Source of the DNA: Planctomycetaceae bacterium
GTDB lineage: Bacteria; Planctomycetota; Planctomycetia; Planctomycetales; Planctomycetaceae
NCBI GenBank assembly: GCA_041398785.1
Contig: JAWKUA010000029.1
Coordinates: 1 to 64,000, forward strand
DNA: 64,000 nt
Direction: 5' to 3'
Below the pieces are notes generated by a model. It made no database searches and was not told the DNA's origin. It saw nothing but the letters and a program-made list of their open reading frames with translations. The position numbers and the translations under genes were made by a program. The first letter of the stretch is position 1. Each line of letters begins with the position of its first letter. Of the stretch, positions 52,308 through 61,284 are shown piece after piece.

Positions 52308-54764
52308 TCAGGCAACAGCGTCCTGTTCAAAGAAGTCCGGAAATGTGCGGCGGACAAGGGATTCCAGGTTGACCAGTTCCGTCACCCGACCCTGCACGAC
52401 AAGCTGGCCGGACGAAGCTTTGGACAGGCTGTCATCCAGAGTCTGTTCCACGATGTCGATGATCCGTCCCACAACAATGCCCACGCTGTGCAGACCGGTG
52501 GTGTAAACAACGACCGGCACACGACCGGTGTCCTCCGCCGAAGTCGCGCCGAAGCCGCCTCCGGACAGCCGCAGCAGCGGCATGATGCGACCGCGATACT
52601 GCACGACTTCGCTGCCGCCCGACTGCTCGATGTCCGACGGTGCGAATTCTTCCAGGCGGGCCACCATCGACAGCCGGACGGCGACACGCGTGCCGTTTCC
52701 GGGATCCACCACAAGCAGTGACTGCTGTGAGCCGGCCGCTTCGGACCGAGCCTTCTCATTCGCACCTTTCAGAGCCTGATCATGGTGCTCCGAAAGCACG
52801 TTGCCGATGCGAGCCAGTCCGATCACATCCAGGATCAGTGCGACGGAACCGTCGCCCATGATCGTCGATCCGGCGTAGGCCGCGATTCCCTTCAGATGCT
52901 GCCCCAGCGGCTTGACGACAATTTCCTGGGTGTCGGTAATGGAATCGACCACCAGACCGAACTGCCGGTGTTCCGCCTGCAGCACAACGATGTTGACGGT
53001 CTCGTCCGCGGTATGCTCCCGACCGGCGTGCTTTGTCAGCCCAAGCTGCTCATCCAGATAAACCAGCGGCAACAGATCGCCGCGAAGCCGATACACCGGG
53101 ACGTCATGAATGAACTCGATTTCCTGCGCGGCGCGGGCTCCGTCAAGCCGGACCAGTTCCAGCAGACTGACCTGAGGAATGGCGTACTGGTCTCCGCCGG
53201 TGCGGACGATCAGCGCCGGCACGATCGCCAGTGTGAGCGGAATCTTGATTCGCAGCGTCGTTCCGTGGCCCGACTTGCTCTGAATGTCAAGACTGCCGCC
53301 GATTTGCTCCACGTTGGTTTTGACCACGTCCATGCCGACACCGCGGCCTGAGACGTTGGTGACTTTTGCGGCTGTTGAGAATCCCGGCAGCAGAATGAGC
53401 TGCACGGCCTCGCGGTCGCCCATCGCCTCGGCCTGCTCTTCGGAGATCAGTCCCTTGTCCACAGCCTTCGCACGGACTCGATCGACGTTGATTCCGCCGC
53501 CGTCATCGATGATCTCGATGTTGACCTGACCGCCTTCGTGGTAGGCACGCAGCAGTAGTGTTCCTTCTTCCGGCTTGCCTGCCGCAGCGCGGTCTGCCGG
53601 TGATTCGATGCCGTGGTCGACCGAATTGCGGACAATGTGTGTCAGCGGATCCTTGATCGCTTCCAGAATGGTTTTGTCAAGCTCCGTGTCCGCACCTTCC
53701 ATCTTGACCTGAACGTTCTTGCCGCAGGCGTGGGACAGGTCCCGGACGACACGCGGCAGCTTGCTCCACGCGTTGCGGATCGGCTGCATGCGGGTCTTCA
53801 TCACGCCTTCCTGCAGCTCCGTGGTGATCAGATTGACTCGCTGCGACGCCGACGAAAGCGCGGGGTCATCCGTCAACTGACTGAACTGCAGAATCTGGTT
53901 GCGGGCCAGGACCAGTTCGCCGACAAGGTTCATCAGCCGGTCGAGCAGCTCCACATCGATGCGGATCGTGGAATCGGCAACGGACGACTGACGGCCGTTC
54001 GATTCACCGGACGAAGGTGCCGCGGATTCGACAGAGGCCGAAACTGGTTTCCTGGCAGGTGTCCGAGCGGCCGCGGGCGTGGCTTCTTCCGCCGGTGCAG
54101 ATTCCGCAGCGGTCGCCGTGGCGAGTTCTGGTTCGTCGGTCGCTTCAGCAGCCTTCGACTTGTTGCCGGCCGATTTCTTTGCCGGGCTGGTTTTCTTTGC
54201 GGTTGCTTTCCTGCGGGAGGCTCGCTTTTTCGGAGCGGCTTTCGACGTGGATTTCGGTGCGGCAAGTTCGTTGACGACATCCAGCACTTCCGCGTCAGTC
54301 AGCGAACCGGTGTCGTCGGCTTCCGGTTCCGTCAGCGTGGCCGTCGCGGTCTGCGGCGGTTCGGCTTCGGCAGCGGTCCCGGATTTCAGCAGCGATTCCA
54401 GCTTTGCCGTCAGCGGTGCAAAGTCGGTATCACCTTCGGCTCCCTCCGCTTCGATATGGCTCAGGATCTCTCGGATGGCGTCGACCATCCCCAGAAGTCC
54501 GTCAGCGATTTCCGCAGTCAGCCGCAGCTCGCCGTCGCGCAGAGGAACCAACAGGTTTTCACCCACATGGGCGACGCGTTCCAGCTTCGGCAGTGCCAGA
54601 AATCCGGAGGTGCCTTTGATGGTGTGCACCGTTCGAAAGATGCTCGCCAGCCGGTCACGATCGTCCGGCGCGTCTTCCAGCGCCACCAGGTCGCGGTCGA
54701 GCTGATCGAGCGATTCGTAACTCTCGACCAGAAATTCCTTGATGACTTCGTCAAAGCCTTCCAC
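52308..54764 (-). CDS. cheA: Chemotaxis histidine kinase with two CheW-like domains
   Basis: An 818-residue kinase. The HPt domain has phosphoacceptor H47 in IFRTVHTIKGTSGF. A long Ala/Lys/Glu/Pro-rich linker (about 130-260) with no clear P2 domain follows. P3 is IRIDVELLDRLMNLVGEL, and the ATP-binding domain has HIVRNSVDHGIESP, IIDDGGGINVDRV and GRGVGMDVVK. The first CheW-like domain starts near residue 550 and a second (QQSLLVVDPGNGTRVAVRLS to the end) follows, which is unusual since most CheA proteins have one. GTG at 54764 is preceded by GAGAGGTGAACT. It is the first gene of the minus-strand che operon. Confidence 0.92.
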   Translation of the reverse strand: MEGFDEVIKEFLVESYESLDQLDRDLVALEDAPDDRDRLASIFRTVHTIKGTSGFLALPKLERVAHVGENLLVPLRDGELRLTAEIADGLLGMVDAIREILSHIEAEGAEGDTDFAPLTAKLESLLKSGTAAEAEPPQTATATLTEPEADDTGSLTDAEVLDVVNELAAPKSTSKAAPKKRASRRKATAKKTSPAKKSAGNKSKAAEATDEPELATATAAESAPAEEATPAAARTPARKPVSASVESAAPSSGESNGRQSSVADSTIRIDVELLDRLMNLVGELVLARNQILQFSQLTDDPALSSASQRVNLITTELQEGVMKTRMQPIRNAWSKLPRVVRDLSHACGKNVQVKMEGADTELDKTILEAIKDPLTHIVRNSVDHGIESPADRAAAGKPEEGTLLLRAYHEGGQVNIEIIDDGGGINVDRVRAKAVDKGLISEEQAEAMGDREAVQLILLPGFSTAAKVTNVSGRGVGMDVVKTNVEQIGGSLDIQSKSGHGTTLRIKIPLTLAIVPALIVRTGGDQYAIPQVSLLELVRLDGARAAQEIEFIHDVPVYRLRGDLLPLVYLDEQLGLTKHAGREHTADETVNIVVLQAEHRQFGLVVDSITDTQEIVVKPLGQHLKGIAAYAGSTIMGDGSVALILDVIGLARIGNVLSEHHDQALKGANEKARSEAAGSQQSLLVVDPGNGTRVAVRLSMVARLEEFAPSDIEQSGGSEVVQYRGRIMPLLRLSGGGFGATSAEDTGRVPVVVYTTGLHSVGIVVGRIIDIVEQTLDDSLSKASSGQLVVQGRVTELVNLESLVRRTFPDFFEQDAVA

Positions 54765-55027
54765 AGTTCACCTCTCCACAGCGGCAGTGTCCGGGCACCG
54801 TTAATCGGAGAGGTCACGCTGACCGGTTACCTCTCCGCAGTTTCTCTGGATTCACCGACACGATCGAATGCGCGGACGCCGGCTTGCCGCAGCGGTTGTC
54901 GAAACGCAACAGAAGTTGCGGGCGACCAACGCACAGGACGGATTGCAGCGATTGCGCGGAACGAACCGGTTCGAAACCTTCGCGCAGAGGCAATCGCGCG
55001 GCGGTTAAGCAAACGGAAGGATGCGTC

Positions 55028-56296
55028 TCAGCGTTCGATGAAGCGAACCGCGTTGCCGACACCGTCTTCGCTGCGAATCTGCTGCCCCAGCTGCACAGCG
55101 CGGGCGGTCATCGCAGCGTCGGTCGTGATCTGCCGGATCGCGGCAATCAACTTTCCTGGTGTCAGCCGCCTTTGCGGAATCGGGGCGGGAGCAACCCCCA
55201 GTGACTGCATCGTTTTCCCCCAGAACGGCTGGTCGCCGAAAAACGAGCAGATGAACTGCGGACGACCGGATCGAAGCGCCGCAGCAGTGGTCCCGCATCC
55301 GCCGTGGTGGACGACGGCGGCGCACCTTTCGAACAGCCAGTCATGCGGAGCCGCGTCGATCGCAAGCATGGAGTCCGGTAATTCCATCCCGCTCGGATCC
55401 AGTCCTCCCCAGCCGCGAGCCACGATCGCTCGCACGCCGGCGGCTCTGACCGCTTCCACAATCATGCGCGTCACGCGCGACGGGTCGCGGCCAAAGATGC
55501 TGCCGAATCCGAAATACACCGGAGGTGATCCCGCCGACAGAAACGACTCCAGCTCCGCCGAAGGCTGCCAGTCAGCAGCCCGATCGAGGAACCAGTAGCC
55601 GGTTACTGTCGCAGTTTCCGGCCAGTCGTCGGGCTGCGGAATGACGCTGGGGCTGAACGCGTGAATCGCCGGAATGACTTCGCCGTCGCCGCGCTTCAGA
55701 AAGTCGCGGCCGCTTCGGCGCGCCATCCCGTTCGCCACTCGCCAGGCGTTGATGTGCTTTCGAGTTGCCAGCCACGTGACGCGGTTGATGAGCTTCACCG
55801 TCATGCGGTTGTACCAGCGACCGAGCGGCAGTCCGGGAAATCCCATCGCCGGAAAGTCACCGGTCGGCACATAGATTGGCAGGTAGAACGCGAACATGCA
55901 CGGTATCTGCAGCCGTTCCGCGAAGTCGGCCGATCCAAGCGCCTTCGGATGAAACAGAATCAGATCCGGCTGAACTTCCTGAGTCGCCTTCCAGGCATCG
56001 TCGATCTGACGCCGCAGCATCGGACCGACTTTGGGAAGCAGCCTGCGTCCGGTCTGAATCGCTTCCCACAGATTGCCCGTGTGTTCCATCGCGATGCGCC
56101 CGTCATCGGAACGCATGAACTCCAGCTGTTCATTGTTGATGAAGGCATAGTTCAGACCGTGATCTGATATAAAGCTTTCGAACTCCGCGCACGTGCCGAT
56201 TGTGACATCGTGCTGATGCTGCTGAAGACGCATTCCCAGCGCGACATAAGGCTGAACGTCTCCGCGACTGCCGATTGTCAGAATCAGAATCTTCAT
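55028..56296 (-). CDS. GT1-family glycosyltransferase (sterol/macrolide glucosyltransferase-like)
   Basis: A 422-residue GT-B enzyme. The N-terminus ILTIGSRGDVQPYVALGMRL is the acceptor-domain signature of MGT/sterol glucosyltransferase-like enzymes. The C-terminal donor motif has AVVHHGGCGTTAAALRSGRP and FFGDQPFWGKTM. It likely transfers a sugar from a nucleotide donor to a lipid or small hydrophobic acceptor; the acceptor is not defined. ATG 56296; the nearest purine-rich stretch (GGGGA) is unusually close to it. It is divergent from the metallohydrolase gene. Confidence 0.88.
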   Translation of the reverse strand: MKILILTIGSRGDVQPYVALGMRLQQHQHDVTIGTCAEFESFISDHGLNYAFINNEQLEFMRSDDGRIAMEHTGNLWEAIQTGRRLLPKVGPMLRRQIDDAWKATQEVQPDLILFHPKALGSADFAERLQIPCMFAFYLPIYVPTGDFPAMGFPGLPLGRWYNRMTVKLINRVTWLATRKHINAWRVANGMARRSGRDFLKRGDGEVIPAIHAFSPSVIPQPDDWPETATVTGYWFLDRAADWQPSAELESFLSAGSPPVYFGFGSIFGRDPSRVTRMIVEAVRAAGVRAIVARGWGGLDPSGMELPDSMLAIDAAPHDWLFERCAAVVHHGGCGTTAAALRSGRPQFICSFFGDQPFWGKTMQSLGVAPAPIPQRRLTPGKLIAAIRQITTDAAMTARAVQLGQQIRSEDGVGNAVRFIER

Positions 56297-56345
56297 TCCC
56301 CGGGTTCTATGCCCTGGACCGGGTCACCACAAACGGGTTACGGAA

Positions 56346-57971
56346 ATGAAAACAGCGACATTCGCACTTCTCGCGCTGACGCTTGCCGCGCCTTCGTGCC
56401 TCGCCGGCGGACGAATCACGGTTCGCATAGAAGACGGCAGCGGCAACGTGACCCCCGCGCGAGCCTGGGTGGACGCAGGCGGTGAGCGCCTGTTTCAGCC
56501 GGCCGCTCCCGAAACCACAACGCCCTACGCGCGCGACCGCAGCTTCAGTTGCGACGGAACGTTCACCATGGACGTGCCGGCCGGAAAGGCTGTGATCCAC
56601 GTCGAAAAGGGAAAGGAGTTTCTGCCGATCGACGTTGAGGTCGAAGTCAGCGAAGGATCTGCCGTCGAACAAACAATTCACCTGGAACGCTGGGTCGATA
56701 TGCCGGACGCAGGCTGGTACTCGGCGGACCTTCACGTGCATCTGGGCTACGACGATCTGCGCGTTCTGAAACAACTGGCTCTGGCTGACGACGTCCACCT
56801 GACTCCGTCGTTCACGTACTGGCTGCGCGGCACCGAGGACGCATGGCATGCCGAATGGCCTTCCGACGAATTTCGTCGGCCGATTTCAATTGACAGCCGG
56901 CACGTCGTGACCCGCAACAACATCGAGATCGAACGCATCCACTTCAATGCCGAGCCCGGTGCGTCCGTCGGAGCCACGTTTCTGTACAACCTGAATCGTC
57001 CGGTCTCAGTGGCACGGTTTGGCGAATACTTCCCGACCGACGCCGATCTGTGCCGTATCGCAAGAATGGATTCACCGGATTCGGTCTTCGACTGCGACAA
57101 GCCATCATGGGCCGAAACCGTCATCGGCGCGGCTCTGGGACAGCTCGACACCGTTCAGGTCTGCCATAATCACTATCACCGCCTGGCAACGATCACGGGC
57201 GGCTTCGGCATGATCGGCCCGCTGGCTGCCGGCGAGTCGAACTCGCATCTCGGCGACGGCCTGTTTCACCGCACCAACAGCCTGTACTACCGGCTGCTGA
57301 ACTGCGGGTTTCGACTGGGAGTCTCCGGCGGTTCGGCGATCGGAGTCATGCCGGTACCGACAGGCTACAACCGCGTCTACGCGAAAATCGAAGGACCGCT
57401 GACGCCGGAGAAATTCTGGGACGCGGTCAAGAACGGTCGGACGTTTGCCACGTCAGGCCCGATGCTGACACTGACGGCAAACGGCGAAGACGTCGGTTCG
57501 ACGCTGGCGATTGATTCGTCGACGAAACAACTCGTGTCTGTTGCGGCCACCGTCCGGTCGATCGAATCACTGGAAGCACTGCAGATCATTCATGACGGAA
57601 CTGTCGTCGAGACCCGCGATCTTCGGCAGGAGTCCGGCGATCCGGTTATCGCTGACGAGATGGAATTTCAGGTGACCCCGCGGCGCAGTGGCTGGATCGC
57701 GGCACGCGTGCTGTATCGAGCTCCGGACGGACTGTTGCGGCAGGCGCATACCAGCCCGATCTATCTTTCCGTCGACGGCAAACCCACGGCGTCGGCCAGG
57801 GATGCTCGCTACATGCTGCGGTGGATTGAGCGGCTGGCGGAGATCGCCATGTCGGGCGGGGATCGATTCCCGGACACCGACACTCGCGACGCCGTGCTGG
57901 CAACCTACGCCGAGGCAAGCGCGCGTTACGGGCAAATCATCGATTCCGCCACAGAACACTGGGGCGACTGA
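56346..57971 (+). CDS. Secreted CehA/McbA-like metallohydrolase
   Basis: A 541-residue protein with a signal peptide (MKTATFALLALTLAAPSCLA). An N-terminal beta region (about 22-110) is followed by a PHP-like metallohydrolase domain opening WYSADLHVHLGYDD. Further His-rich segments include DTVQVCHNHYHRL and SNSHLGDGLFHRTNS, and a C-terminal beta domain ends the protein. CehA/McbA relatives hydrolyse carbaryl, but in planctomycetes these proteins are widespread and the native substrate is unknown. ATG 56346; it is divergent from the glycosyltransferase gene 50 bp away. Confidence 0.83.
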   Translation: MKTATFALLALTLAAPSCLAGGRITVRIEDGSGNVTPARAWVDAGGERLFQPAAPETTTPYARDRSFSCDGTFTMDVPAGKAVIHVEKGKEFLPIDVEVEVSEGSAVEQTIHLERWVDMPDAGWYSADLHVHLGYDDLRVLKQLALADDVHLTPSFTYWLRGTEDAWHAEWPSDEFRRPISIDSRHVVTRNNIEIERIHFNAEPGASVGATFLYNLNRPVSVARFGEYFPTDADLCRIARMDSPDSVFDCDKPSWAETVIGAALGQLDTVQVCHNHYHRLATITGGFGMIGPLAAGESNSHLGDGLFHRTNSLYYRLLNCGFRLGVSGGSAIGVMPVPTGYNRVYAKIEGPLTPEKFWDAVKNGRTFATSGPMLTLTANGEDVGSTLAIDSSTKQLVSVAATVRSIESLEALQIIHDGTVVETRDLRQESGDPVIADEMEFQVTPRRSGWIAARVLYRAPDGLLRQAHTSPIYLSVDGKPTASARDARYMLRWIERLAEIAMSGGDRFPDTDTRDAVLATYAEASARYGQIIDSATEHWGD

Positions 57972-58109
57972 ACCCGCCGGCACGTTGCAACAGTCGGGGA
58001 GCGTCGGGCCGATCACACGCCGTTCAGTAGCCGCCGGCACGTCCCGGCGTCCGATCGCCTGCAACAATCAGCCGGTGGCGACTTTCGGGCGGATGGATAA
58101 AATGCCGGC

Positions 58110-58352
58110 ATGAAACGAAACCGCGAAAACGCTTCTACGCCGACAGAAGCCATCACAGTTCCGCCCGATTGGCTTGCGGAGTTTGAAGCGGCCGCCCGGC
58201 GACCGCTGGAACAGCGGTTTCGCTATGCCTTTATCAAGACGTACAAGCCGGTGATGGATGACGCCGAATATCGTTCGTTCGACACGATGGCGGAATATCG
58301 TCAGTGGTGTGAAGAAAACCTGCCGGACTGGCTGGGCTATGGCCGCGTTTGA
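58110..58352 (+). CDS. Small conserved hypothetical protein
   Basis: An 80-residue protein, acidic and aromatic-rich, with PPDWLAEFEAAARRPLEQRF and EYRQWCEENLPDWLGYGRV. No membrane segment or known motif. Its regular amphipathic composition makes it a credible gene. It is convergent with the VapC-like toxin gene and 20 bp from it. Confidence 0.6.
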   Translation: MKRNRENASTPTEAITVPPDWLAEFEAAARRPLEQRFRYAFIKTYKPVMDDAEYRSFDTMAEYRQWCEENLPDWLGYGRV

Positions 58353-58371
58353 ATTGGATGACACCGGATTC

Positions 58372-58767
58372 TCAAGCCCAGTCTTCAACGACCAGGCCGG
58401 GGACGCGGGCAAATTCGCTGGTGTTTGACGTCACCATGACAGCTCCGACCGCCATGGCTGTAGCGGCGATGAGCATATCATTCGGACCGATGAGATTGCC
58501 CGCTTGTTCCAAATGCAGGCGGATCGAGGCATAGTGATCGGCGGCATCGCCCGAAAATGGAACTCTGCGGAACGGCGACAGCACGTGGTCAACCCGCTTC
58601 CGTTCAGCGGCAGGGTCAACGCTTTTGAGACACCCAAACAGCAGTTCTGCACGGACGATCTCAGGAATCCTGATGTCGCTGACTCGACAGGATCTGAGCC
58701 TGGCGACAACCCTGTCGTGATTTTGCAGGACAGCAATCACAATGTTGGTGTCGAGGCAATACGTCAT
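58372..58767 (-). CDS. PIN-domain ribonuclease toxin, VapC-like
   Basis: A 131-residue PIN domain. Acidic residues expected for the active site are seen in CLDTNIVIAVL, VRAELLFGCL and PNDMLIAATA, with SNTSEFARVPGLVVEDW at the end. VapC toxins cleave specific tRNAs or rRNA. The start is taken as ATG 58767 (MTYCLDTN); a GTG at 58782 is possible. The antitoxin-like gene ends just upstream, so the pair is in the usual order with antitoxin first. Confidence 0.86.
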   Translation of the reverse strand: MTYCLDTNIVIAVLQNHDRVVARLRSCRVSDIRIPEIVRAELLFGCLKSVDPAAERKRVDHVLSPFRRVPFSGDAADHYASIRLHLEQAGNLIGPNDMLIAATAMAVGAVMVTSNTSEFARVPGLVVEDWA

Positions 58768-58790
58768 GATCGGACGATTCACCCGGCGTT

Positions 58791-59027
58791 CTACGAATCC
58801 AGCGAAACGTCGTCCAGCGGGATTTCGACTTCAGGCGGGCACTCGATCAGCGACTCTCCAAAGCCGGCGATCGTTTCGAAGTAGCCATCCGGCCACTCGG
58901 CCGTTCCCTGCACGGCATCCTTCAAACGCTTTTCAGCCCAGGCAATGACCGAACATCCTTCTGATCGCGCCGTCCGTTCAATGGCGTCGAAAGTCCTGCC
59001 GTCGAAAGATATCGTCAATCTGACCAT
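58791..59027 (-). CDS. VapB-like antitoxin with ribbon-helix-helix features
   Basis: A 78-residue protein: VRLTISFDGRTFDAIERTAR (beta strand plus helix of a ribbon-helix-helix-like DNA-binding part), then AWAEKRLKDAVQG and an acidic C-terminal tail (ECPPEVEIPLDDVS) suited to covering a toxin. ATG 59027 is preceded by GAGGA at 8 bases; the frame is open to 59117. It lies immediately upstream of the VapC-like gene and probably represses the pair. Confidence 0.8.
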   Translation of the reverse strand: MVRLTISFDGRTFDAIERTARSEGCSVIAWAEKRLKDAVQGTAEWPDGYFETIAGFGESLIECPPEVEIPLDDVSLDS

Positions 59028-59378
59028 GTTAGTCGTCCTCGCGACGGACCAGCCGGTCGCATAACAGGATTCAGCTTCGCGCTCACGACGCGTCGGCTTG
59101 CCCGCGAGGCTCTTCAACCAGCGGAAACGACAGCGCTGATTGCCAGTATCGAGGCACAGGCTATTACTGTCAATGTGCTTGCGCCGTTGTGTACGGCAGG
59201 TTCACACCGGCAACCGGTCATCCTTTGGCTGTCCGAAGCGGACGGTGTTATCGAGGGCGTCGGATTCGTTGCCGCCAGGGACGCTACTCAGTGCTAGATC
59301 TGCATTGTGGTGTACAACGACTGACAGGTCGCTTCGCACGCGAACTCGATCCGTCACCGTCACGATCAATCAGGCCAT
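59028..59378. other. Intergenic region
   Basis: About 350 bp upstream of the antitoxin gene and downstream of the DinB-like gene. Plus-strand frames here lack any domain. The toxin-antitoxin promoter and operator should lie here, but I could not define them. Confidence 0.5.
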
Positions 59379-59873
59379 TCACGCAAACAACGGTCCGCGT
59401 CCGGCGGCGCGGCGGGCGTCGGCGGCCTGGCCGGAATGGAACGACACGTGTGAACACATCGCCGCAAAGCAGGCTCCAATCGTCGCGAACGCCGGGCCAA
59501 GTTCCTTCGGTGCATGGCTGGGCTGATCGAGATCGCTGTCGTCAAGCGTGTCCAGATGCGCCAGCGTGGCAGCGCGGATTGCTGCGAACTTGATGAACAG
59601 TTCGTCCATCGTCGGTTGCCCGTTCGTGTCCGTCATCGGCACCGAAGTCATCGCGAACTGTTCGAGTTCCGGAAAACGGTTCGGCCGGCCCAGAATGAAG
59701 CCGTCCAGCAGATCACTTTCCGATCGAACAAGATGCCCGAGTAACCACAGTGGATGATTGCCTCCGTTCGGCGCGGGCTGAGTCAGCGGCGCATCGCTCA
59801 TGTCGCCGAGCAGCTTCTCCGCCCAGGCTTTGCTGTTGTGCAGCGACATCCGGATGAAGTCGATCGAATTCAT
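59379..59873 (-). CDS. DinB-like superfamily protein
   Basis: A 164-residue four-helix protein of the DinB/YfiT type. Candidate metal ligands are His in LWLLGHLVRSESDL, and the two His in MCSHVSFHSGQAADARRA. Family members are often thiol-dependent transferases or of unknown role; I would not assign one. It starts 3 bases below the argD stop, so the two are translationally linked. Confidence 0.8.
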   Translation of the reverse strand: MNSIDFIRMSLHNSKAWAEKLLGDMSDAPLTQPAPNGGNHPLWLLGHLVRSESDLLDGFILGRPNRFPELEQFAMTSVPMTDTNGQPTMDELFIKFAAIRAATLAHLDTLDDSDLDQPSHAPKELGPAFATIGACFAAMCSHVSFHSGQAADARRAAGRGPLFA

Positions 59874-59875
59874 CG

Positions 59876-61084
59876 CTACGCCTCTTCCGCCATTTCCGTC
59901 AGCACATCACCGACCACGTCCAGACCTTCAGACAGCTCGTCGCGAGTAATGTTCAGCGCGGGCAGAAGGCGAACGACCGTGTCGGACGTGGCATTCAGCA
60001 GGACACCGCGTTCCATCGCCTTGCCGACAGCGGGAGTGCTGGGAATTGTCAGGTCGATGCCGATCATCATGCCGCAGATTCGCAGTTCTTTGATGATGGG
60101 CAGCGTTTCCTGAAGCTGCTGCAACTGTGTTCGAGCGAATTCGGCGTTGTCCTGGACATGATCCAGCAGACCTTCGGCTTCGATGGTCTCACCCGTAGCG
60201 AGACCGGCTGCCATCGCCAGCGAGTTCCCGCCGAAAGTGCTGGCGTGCATTCCCGGACGCAGGTCACCGGCGAATTCGTCGCGGGCAATCATTGCACCGC
60301 ACGCGACTCCTCCGGCAAGTCCCTTCGCCATGGTCATCACGTCCGGCTGGACTCCCGTTTGCTGATAGCCGAACCATGTTCCCGTGCGGCCCATGCCGGT
60401 CTGTACTTCGTCAAAGATCAGCAACAGACCCTGTTCGTCACACAGGTCTCGCAGCGCCTGGAGGAAACCCGGCTGAGGAATTCGCACTCCGCCTTCGCCC
60501 TGCACCGGTTCGATCATGATCGCGCAGGTTTCGTCGTCGACCAGACGTTTGACGCCTTCGATGTCGTCCATCGCGGCGTAACGGAACCCGGCCATCAGCG
60601 GCCCGAGTCCTTCGTGGTACTTCGGCTGAGCAGTCGCGGTGAGCGCTCCCAGCGTGCGTCCGTGGAAGCCTCGTTCAAACGTAATGATGCGGTAACGTCC
60701 CTGAGCCGAACCGTGCAGTCGCGCCAGTTTGATGGCGGCTTCGTTGGCTTCAGCTCCGCTGTTGCAGAAGAAGGCTTTCCCGAAACTTCGCGTACAAAGG
60801 AATTCGGCAAAGCGGCCCTGTTCCTCGATGTACCACGTGTTGGGAATATGAATCAACTGAGCCGCCTGTTCCTGAATGGCTCGCACAACGGCGGGCGGCG
60901 AATACCCCAGAATGTTGCATCCCCAGCCGGGAAACAAATCCAGAAAGCCGCGTCCTTCCGCATCCCACACGCGCGACCCTTCGCCTCGCACCAGCGACAC
61001 CGGATACCGGCGGTAGTTGGGAATCACGTACTGGTCAAACAGCTCGATCGTGGACTGGCTGCTGAGAGAAGCCACTGTGGTCAT
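59876..61084 (-). CDS. argD: Acetylornithine aminotransferase (class III PLP enzyme)
   Basis: A 402-residue class III aminotransferase, likely converting N-acetylornithine to N-acetylglutamate semialdehyde in arginine synthesis. Signatures: FFCNSGAEANEAAIKLAR, FERGFHGRTLGALTATAQ, LIFDEVQTGMGRTG, and the PLP lysine in MTMAKGLAGGVACGAM. No arginine-pathway gene lies beside it, and close homologues act on succinylornithine or lysine, so substrate is likely rather than certain. ATG 61084 is preceded by GGAG. The DinB-like gene follows 2 bp downstream. Confidence 0.88.
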   Translation of the reverse strand: MTTVASLSSQSTIELFDQYVIPNYRRYPVSLVRGEGSRVWDAEGRGFLDLFPGWGCNILGYSPPAVVRAIQEQAAQLIHIPNTWYIEEQGRFAEFLCTRSFGKAFFCNSGAEANEAAIKLARLHGSAQGRYRIITFERGFHGRTLGALTATAQPKYHEGLGPLMAGFRYAAMDDIEGVKRLVDDETCAIMIEPVQGEGGVRIPQPGFLQALRDLCDEQGLLLIFDEVQTGMGRTGTWFGYQQTGVQPDVMTMAKGLAGGVACGAMIARDEFAGDLRPGMHASTFGGNSLAMAAGLATGETIEAEGLLDHVQDNAEFARTQLQQLQETLPIIKELRICGMMIGIDLTIPSTPAVGKAMERGVLLNATSDTVVRLLPALNITRDELSEGLDVVGDVLTEMAEEA

Positions 61085-61284
61085 GCGAAGTTCTCCGGGT
61101 CGGAATCACAAATTTCGCGGCAGCATATCACCGCCAGGAAACGCGAGCGAGCGCAACAGGGCACCGGCGTCTGGTCGGTCGCCAGGCGCGCGAAAGGTCG
61201 GCTCGTGAGCAGACACGCCAGCCGCTGGCGGGTTCGCAGATCATGGCGCATCGCGGCAGCTGCGCGACTTGCAGACAGCGTCCG

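Noticed and set aside
53613..55598. 661-codon plus-strand frame across cheA
   Set aside because: It runs antisense to a complete CheA with all kinase motifs, is Arg/Gly-rich and has no domain; GC-rich codon bias creates such shadows.
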